Source: Viridothelium virens (Eukaryota > Ascomycota > Dothideomycetes > Trypetheliales > Trypetheliaceae). Taken from it: a stretch of DNA of 64,000 bases. Positions 57,550-64,000 of this stretch are shown piece after piece (positions within the stretch are counted from its first letter, which is position 1; every line of letters begins with the position of its first letter). Under the pieces are notes generated by a model. It did not search any database. It saw only the letters and a program-made list of their open reading frames with translations, and was not told the origin of the DNA. The translations under genes and the position numbers were made by a program. The DNA lies in assembly GCA_010094025.1 (NCBI GenBank), contig ML991797.1, forward strand, positions 1 to 64,000, read 5' to 3'.

Positions 57550-59722
57550 TTAGATGTTATTCCTCTCGGCATAACTCCGAATCATTCCTTCTGGCGTGGC
57601 ATCGTACTCTCTCAATCTCACCTTCCCATCTTCCAGAATCGTATTCGCCTGCACGTACACCTTCCTTGGCTGTTTCTTTCTTAGTACCTCTGGTCGGACC
57701 CTTTCTGCAAACCATTCATTCACGTGGGTTAGCTTATCGTAAAATTTCTGCCCGGCTTCTAGATCTGCCGTTGCCTTGTAAATGTGCAACTTTTGTAGCA
57801 AATCCTCCACGGCAGGACGTCCGTGATTCAGGATGTTGTGGCGATCGAGCTTAATACTCAAGTCCGAAAGATCAGGCTTTGTGTATACGAGTTCGCAGAA
57901 GTGAGAGCCGGCGCCGAGGAAGGTCTGCAGTATGGCGAAGCGAGCCTGCATATGTATTTGACCCCATTTCCTGCTCTTCGGATCCCAGAATTCCAGAGCG
58001 CAAATGCCGGCGCGTGCCATTTGAAGATATGCCGCATACAAGATGTCTCCAGCCGGACCATCAATATCCTCTTTTCCGTCGCCAAAGCCAAAGATATTCA
58101 TAATTTCGAAATCGCAAGCGAGTGCCATGGCGACCGATTCGGCACGACATTCCTCATAAGAAGAGGCAAGGGATCCAAAGACAGATCCCCAGGTTTGACC
58201 GGGTTTGTACCATGATGTAATTGGAGATTTGGTCACTGGACTAATTGGAGGTTTCTTGATATCGAAGTTGTACTGACCAGAACTGACCTCTTGAAGGAGC
58301 TTCCCGCAGCCATGACCTAAGAGTTCGTGAAGTCCCACTTGGACTTCGAAGGCATCGTCGCGACAACGCTTGAAGACTTCGACGTCTTCGTCTCGAACGA
58401 ATGACGGAGCTTTTTCATTGGGGTCTTTGGCGCTGAGAACATTGCCCAGACTAACGTTTTTGAAACCTTCTGTCTGACGTATATCATCGTAATTAGGAAT
58501 GTTGATACCAGCAGGAATACCGCTTCCAGCAAAGGTAAGGACTTCCAGAGAAGTGAAGTCTGGACTGAGAAATTGGTCCTTTTCGAAATCTTTGCTCCAT
58601 GGAAGCTTGGGTATGTATTGGGGTGCAGCCTCCACAAGCTTGCCAAATGCTCTTGTTCGCTCTTGGTTAACGAATGCCACGAAGCTTTCCCATTCTCCTC
58701 TGATTCCATGTGGATCTAAATTCCATCAGTAAGTTGAACGCCACGATCAGATCTTATGTATCGATCACACCTCTGTACGTCTCAATGAAACCAATATCTG
58801 TTTCTACAGTGGGCTTTTTGTTCTTTATCCACTGCCTTTGGCTCTCTTTGAAGGCTAGCAATGAGCCTGTGCGGAACGACTTGACGTACTCCTCATACAT
58901 CTTCTTCTCTGTTTCGTTGGCAGCATACTTCAGAGCTTGCTCGATTTCGTCTGCGATCTTTCCCATTTCTTTGGTATGATCACCATAGACGAGACTTAGC
59001 TTTTTGCCTTCGAGCTTGCCGGTCAACGTCCATTCTGTCTCCGGTATATCCCGATTTTGGGCGGAAGGTAGCTCAATCTCCGAAGCTATTAGAACCTCAA
59101 AATCTCCCTCGGAAGTCTTACGGAGCCGAGTATTTTCTGGAAGAAGTTTCTTTTCTTCGCTTAGGAATTCAGAAATGAAGGTAATCTCTTCTTTCGTGAT
59201 ATCTGGGGAATCAGGGTAGTAAGCGGAGATGTGGCCTGCGTCAGGGTATCCAAAATGCATTGGCGGTACCGTCTTGTTTGCATATAGACTGTCCTTGATT
59301 TTGAGAAAAAGGCGATTTGCTTCAGGAGAAACCATTGACAGAGCCGCAAGGTCTTCCTCGCCGACTCGTGGAATGAATTTCGCGTCTCCAAAGCTCTTAT
59401 AATTACCCAAATTCCCCAGGAACTGCGCAGAGTAGTGCAGAAATTGTTGGAGGGCCGGTTCTGAGATCCCAGCCTCGGACTGCAGCAATTTCCAGTCCCC
59501 TTCGCAATGGCGATGCAGTAACATGATAAAGTCATAAATATACTCCGATTCAGGCGATACTTGTCGCATAGTGATTCTGCTGCCAGCAAAGGATGCTTTG
59601 CTAATGTGATGGGCATATAGCTGCTGGTTGTCTGTCAAGTTCTCAAAATGTTGACGAATTTTGAGAGGGACAACACTTGGAGGGTCGTCAGCGAGGTATT
59701 GTTTCAACAGGGATTCGTCCAT
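57550..59722 (-). CDS. DPP3: Dipeptidyl peptidase III (M49 zinc exopeptidase)
   Basis: Two exons: 58771-59722 and 57550-58715 (55-bp intron GTGTGA...TTTAG), 705 residues. The family zinc motif HELLGH is at residues 447-452 (GLHELLGHGCG) and the second zinc-ligand motif EECRAE at 505-510, both at the spacing of human DPP III. Other markers: FAGSGIPAGINIPNYDDIRQ, TWGSVFGSLASSYEECRAE and FGYPDAGHISAYYP. The enzyme removes dipeptides from the N-terminus of short peptides in the cytosol. The ATG at 59722 is used because the longer reading begins at TTG. Divergent from the MFS gene to the right. Nothing unusual seen. Confidence 0.96.
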
Positions 59723-60425
59723 GTCTATGGTTTTGCAAGAAGATACACGGAAGTCAAGAATGGAGAGAAGAGTGACAGGGAGTGTCAAGACTTAGAACTT
59801 TCTAAGCGCAGTTGGCTTTCACTGAAGCGGTAAGAGAGTCGCGAAGTAGAGGTGACGGATGAGTCAACGGAGCCCAACTACACATGAATTAGCCACACTT
59901 GGTCGCTCACTACAAAACACCGTAAAATGTGTTGCACTTAGAGCAGTGAAGTGTGAGGTATAGAGATCTGCCATTAAAGTGTCCTGAGGTGCCGAGCTTA
60001 GAGCTGATGGCAAGGAACATCCCTGTAATCACGGGCATTCCCCGGACGTTTTAACATTTCTGTTTCCCATTCTCACCATGACGTCGTCGACTTTCCAAAA
60101 TCCCATCCATTCGCGCCCAAATCGATCTTCGGCCAAGCCTCCGGTCCGATCGTACCAGACCTGATCAGGATTCCTCAAATCTAGTCGAGCGTAATTTGTC
60201 GAAAAGTGGATCTTCTGAAGCATCGACTATTACCCTGTGACACCAAATCAAGACTGACATCATGCTGTCGGAGAAAAATCTACCCCCAAGGGCCGAAACA
60301 GCTTGGACGACAACCTCAAAGTCCTCGCCATTCTTGCGAGGTTCTGCTTCGAATCGGACTTTTCTCATTACTCCCACTCATCAATCACCGACAAGCCTGT
60401 CCTGCCTCTCGCGTCCCAGCTCACG
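59723..60425. promoter_or_regulatory. Shared upstream region between DPP3 and the FLR1-like gene
   Basis: 703 bases between divergent start codons. Both promoters should lie here. A frame continuing upstream of 60426 is open but starts only at TTG, so I treat it as leader. No clear TATA box. Confidence 0.45.
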
Positions 60426-62241
60426 ATGATAGAGCTCATCCGCGAGTCTACATTTGGACAGCTTGTGCGCTTTGCCTCAAAAAACAGGATATTTCAATAC
60501 CCAGAAGAGAAGAATCCAGATCTATGGAAGCAATACGTCAATGAGGAATTATCTGGTAAACTTGCGCATCACGGTCACACAGGGCCGCATGGGGAGGACT
60601 CGGACACGGAGGACCGCCCAGCCCAGGGACTTGGAGGCGTAAGAACGCGAGATGCTCAAATTGAAGCCGAGAAAGAGAACTCGCAGTCTAGCGATACGTC
60701 ACGCACGCGCGACTTGGACGATACTTACAACGAAGCGAGCGGCGTGAAGATTGATCCTGAGAAGGGACGAGATATTCACCTCGTGGCATGGGCTCCAAAC
60801 GACTCTGAGAACCCTCAGAATTGGAGTCTCTCGAAGAAGGTTTTTGTGACGGCCGAGATCTGCATCCTCACTTTCGGCGTATACATTGGAAGTGCAATCT
60901 ACACGGCCGGTATTGAGGATGTGGAACGGGTCTTTGGTGTTAGCCAGGTGGCTGCAACCTTGGGGTTGACTCTGTTTGTCGCAGGCTACGGTGTCGGACC
61001 AATGCTCTGGTCGCCTATGTCTGAGATCCCTTTCATCGGCCGGAATCCTGTGTATATCCTCACTCTACTCGTCTTCGTTGTCCTCCAGGTTCCTACAGCT
61101 CTGGCTACGAACTTTGGAATGTTGCTCGCCTTTAGGTTTTTGACTGGCTTCTTTGGCTCGCCCGTCCTGGCCACAGGAGGCGCCACCCTCGCAGACATCT
61201 ACACACCTAAGAAACGTCCGTACCCCATTGGCATCTGGGGAATCTCCGCTGTTTGTGGACCTACTATGGGTCCGCTGGTGGGAGGTTTTGCCGCTCAGGC
61301 TAAGGGATGGACATGGACGATTTGGGAATTAATGTGGCTCTCCGGATTTGCTCTCGTATTTTTGTTCTTCTTCCTCCCTGAGACGAGCTCTGGCAACATT
61401 CTCTGCCGTCGTACCCGCCGATTGCGCAAGCTGTCTGGAAATGATAAGCTTAAGTGCCAGCCTGAGCTTGATGCCGAGAAAATGACCGGTAAAGACATCG
61501 CCATGATGTGTCTTGTTCGACCATTCACTCTCAATTTCCTCGAGCCAATGGTTTTCTTGCTGAACTTGTACATTGCCCTCGTATACGGACTGCTCTATAT
61601 CTGGTTCGAGAGCTTCCCGATTGTGTTTACTGGTATCTACCATTTCAACCTCGGTGAGGAAGGCCTCGCGTTCCTGGGTATCTTTGTTGGAGCCATGGTC
61701 GTAATTCCTCCCTATTTCACTTGGCTTTATCTCGTCCAAGAAAAGAAAGTAAACGATGATGGCGAATGTCAGCCGGAGAAGCGACTACCGCCGGCCTGCG
61801 TTGGCGGGTTTTTCGTTCCCATTTGCTTATTCTGGTTCGGGTGGAGCGCAAGGCCAGACATTCACTGGATAATGCCGATCGTGGGTTCCGCTTGGTTCTC
61901 TATTGCTGCCTTCCTTTTGTTCAACTCGGTGTTGAACTACCTCCCAGATGCGTATCCCGACTATGCAGCATCCGTCCTTGCTGGTAACGATCTGATGCGA
62001 TCGTCCTTTGGTGCTGGGTTCCCCTTGTTTGCATCGGCCATGTACAAGAACCTTGGCGTTGGCTGGGCCAGCAGTACTTTAGCCTTTCTAGGCATCGCAT
62101 TCATCCCCATACCATTCGTGCTGTATTTTGTGAGTAATGCCCTGAGGCTGTTGCTTGTAATGGAGAAAGGCTGACGTAGCGTCACAGGTCGGAGAGCGAT
62201 TGCGTAAAAACTTTAGTCGTCATGCCCGCAAAGATTTTTAG
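60426..62241 (+). CDS. FLR1-like MFS drug transporter (DHA1)
   Basis: Two exons: 60426-62129 and 62188-62241 (58-bp intron GTGAGT...CACAG), 585 residues. The ATG gives MIELIRESTFGQLVRFASKN and FQYPEEKNPDLW, the typical N-terminus of filamentous-fungal FLR1/CAF5-like pumps. Then DSENPQNWSLSKKVFVTAEI before helix 1, ATLGLTLFVAGYGVGP and WSPMSEIPFIGRNPVYI (motif A region), GPTMGPLVGGF (motif C) and RRTRRLRKLSGNDKLK in the central loop, and the last exon gives VGERLRKNF. Twelve helices predicted. Family members export azoles, benomyl or other drugs; the natural substrate is unknown. Confidence 0.92.
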
Positions 62242-63074
62242 TTTGTCACACTGTCCAGTTGTCGATCTGGACCTTTATCCGCGGGATATTTCTCGACGGT
62301 GTCACGCGTGTAATGATGAATGGCATGAGGCATTCGGTTCCGAATACTGTCCCCTGACGTGCTAATATCACCAATACCTGGCCATGCGAGGACTATTGAC
62401 AAGTTCTGGTAACCCCTATCGGTTGCATCCGTGATGCCGAACATGACAGCTAAAGATGAGGAAAATGTCTCTGGCCAGATCGGGGCGAGATTGCATAAGT
62501 TTTGAGCCGAAACCTCTCATCAAGTCTCGGATTGCTACTTATGGAAAGCCTTGGATATGTCGGCCACACAGCTCACAACCGAGTAAAATAGAATAGAGCA
62601 TACTAGACTTGGTATGTGAGACTTTGAATGCAATAACTGGTGTCTCAAAGTAATTGTAGCTATATCCTGCATCTAAAATTTGAGCTGTGTCCGTCTGCTC
62701 TATGACGACTGATTGAGCAGGGAAAGTGGTTCCATAAGCTACCGATCCCGATGATAGTAGCGATAGAGATCAAGAAGTCGTCCCGATGCTATTGTAGTAC
62801 CCTGATACACGCGAAAGGAGGTAGCACAACCATCGATGCCCTTAATAGATGACATGCTCACCTCTCCAATGCAACCATAGTAATGCAAAGAGCGCCTCCA
62901 TATCCCGAGGAAATCGCAGTTTTCGTATGCCAAGTGAGAAGAAAAGGTCAAACACAACTTAAACGCTCCCGTAATCGCACATGCAACTTCCCGATTTTGA
63001 TGGTGCCCCAGAAATATGCAGGATCCCGTTCCCGGCATGCAAGTAATGCAAGGACGAGTCGATGCAAAAGCCTC
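62242..63074. other. Convergent intergenic region
   Basis: About 830 bases between convergent stops; two 3' untranslated regions expected. No gene recognised. Confidence 0.4.
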
Positions 63075-64000
63075 TCATATATCCATGCTCCACCGCGCCC
63101 GCGGATCCCTCGGCAACGACTCCCTCGAGACATCCATCATCCCAGAGTCCTTCCTTTTCGCCTCCCCCTCGGCCGCTACCGCCGCCGCCGGCCCCCAAGG
63201 AAACCTGAGATCCAGCCCCTCTCGATCCGCCAACCAATCCTCCCACCTCTTCGTACCTGTCCCTTTCCCTTCTAGCCCAGCTCCCTCGTCCTGCCGCCGC
63301 TGCTGTTGCAGCTGCAGTTCCTCGACCGAACTCGTCGGCGGCAGCGAGATGCGCGCCTCCACCGCAGGCGCCTTGACGAAGCGCGAATTGAGCAGCGCCG
63401 CCGGGGAGACGAGCTCCTCGAGCAGCTGCAGCGAACTGTCGGCGACAACGAGCGGCTTCGATGAAGGACGACAGCGGTGCCGGTGCGGACGCACAGTGTC
63501 GGAGCCCGCCGAGTCGTATTCGTCGTATCCGTCGTCCTTCTCGTCGTAGGCGCCGGTGTCGGAGGAGGCGATGGTCTCTTCGGAGGAGGAGGTGGAGGAG
63601 GGCTGGTTTTCCTTGTGGGAGAGCGGGCGGGAGGCGGGGTGTGATGGGTCGGGGGCTGGGGCGGATTCACTGGAGACGATGGTGGAGAGGCGCTTGTGGG
63701 AGCGCTGTGGTTGTTGTGGGGGGAGCGGGTGTGGGGAGGGGTTCGCGAAGTCGGCGATCTCGATGGCGTGCGTGCTGTCTTTGGCGAGGAGTCCTTGGAC
63801 GGCGGTGGCGCTGGAGCGGGGAGACCCGGTGTTGGTGGTGATGGGGTCGGGGCGTCGGCGGGGGCGACCACCGCTGGAGGAGGTGCGGCTTGGGGTGATG
63901 CTGTTGTTGAAGGATGGGTCGCGAGACAGTGGAAGCGTCAGTAATGTTGGATCTACTCCATTTGTCCCTTCAGGAGTATTTGGTCGTTTAAGGTGAGGTA
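63075..64000 (-). CDS. Partial gene: serine/proline-rich fungal protein, C-terminal part
   Basis: The minus-strand frame ends with TGA at 63075 and stays open to the right window edge (about 308 codons), so the N-terminus is missing. Reading: LKRPNTPEGTNGVDPTLL, SRTSSSGGRPRRRPDP (basic, AT-hook-like), SSATAVQGLLAKDSTHAIEI, a Ser/Pro/Asp-rich part (SSSEETIASSDTGAYDEKDD), then LQLLEELVSPAALLNSRFVK and RWEDWLADREGLDLRFPWGP. The last blocks look folded or conserved. I do not recognise the family; a nuclear regulatory protein is plausible. Frames on the opposite strand here are products of the strong strand skew. Confidence 0.6.
   Translation of the reverse strand, partial: PHLKRPNTPEGTNGVDPTLLTLPLSRDPSFNNSITPSRTSSSGGRPRRRPDPITTNTGSPRSSATAVQGLLAKDSTHAIEIADFANPSPHPLPPQQPQRSHKRLSTIVSSESAPAPDPSHPASRPLSHKENQPSSTSSSEETIASSDTGAYDEKDDGYDEYDSAGSDTVRPHRHRCRPSSKPLVVADSSLQLLEELVSPAALLNSRFVKAPAVEARISLPPTSSVEELQLQQQRRQDEGAGLEGKGTGTKRWEDWLADREGLDLRFPWGPAAAVAAEGEAKRKDSGMMDVSRESLPRDPRARWSMDI

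Noticed and set aside
60303-60425. N-terminal extension of the FLR1-like pump
   Set aside because: It would need a TTG start, and the typical family N-terminus begins at the ATG at 60426.
63461-63996. Plus-strand frames opposite the partial gene at the right edge
   Set aside because: Low-complexity Arg/Gly or Glu/Val runs caused by G-rich DNA; the minus-strand frame has more varied, protein-like blocks through the whole segment.

Overview
This window looks like nuclear DNA of a filamentous ascomycete (Pezizomycotina). Genes are broken by short introns (mostly 49-117 bp) with fungal GT...AG borders. The gene content is typically fungal: a JEN-type carboxylate permease, Mch1, Tms1/SERINC, Mdm1, GINS Psf1, a Vsb1-like SulP-STAS-cNMP protein, a Meu6-like PH protein, DPP III, FLR1-like MFS and 2EXR/F-box-like proteins. 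The sequence does not fix the species or class. I built exon structures by hand from reading frames, splice signals and remembered family conservation; no alignment was run.

Layout: 1-7 kb is AT-rich and gene-poor, with one intact gene of unknown function carrying a possible PD-(D/E)XK core. 7.1-8.8 kb holds a JEN-family permease. 9.3-13.5 kb is repeat-rich (three tandem-repeat blocks, orphan exon-like frames). 13.5-21.3 kb holds a GNAT acetyltransferase, a DHA1 MFS pump and a divergent MCH1/TMS1 pair. 21.7-23.2 kb is a secreted GH13 alpha-amylase with altered conserved residues. After 3 kb without a clear gene comes a divergent cyclic-imide/hydantoin pair (dihydropyrimidinase-type hydrolase and D-carbamoylase-type amidohydrolase) sharing a 0.66-kb promoter. 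30-35 kb holds MDM1 and a mitochondrial-type membrane protein. 38-52.7 kb holds housekeeping and regulatory genes: HMG-box factor, PSF1, VSB1-like, Meu6-like and UBTD-like. 53.3-56.7 kb holds a secreted protein with a Cys/His arrangement like a known deamidase fold, and a tandem duplicate 2EXR pair. 57.5-62.2 kb has DPP3 divergent from an FLR1-like MFS transporter. A serine-rich protein runs off the right edge.

How the genes relate: the clearest functional unit is the divergent hydantoinase/carbamoylase pair, whose products catalyse consecutive steps (ring opening, then N-carbamoyl removal) and would feed nitrogen metabolism. Most other neighbours look like ordinary unlinked fungal genes.

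The most unusual signal is not a gene. At eight places the top strand switches sharply from C-rich to G-rich within a few hundred bases, always in that order and regardless of gene direction. The change is visible in synonymous positions inside genes. I interpret these as local strand-asymmetric mutation centres (replication initiation or recombination are candidates), which is inference.
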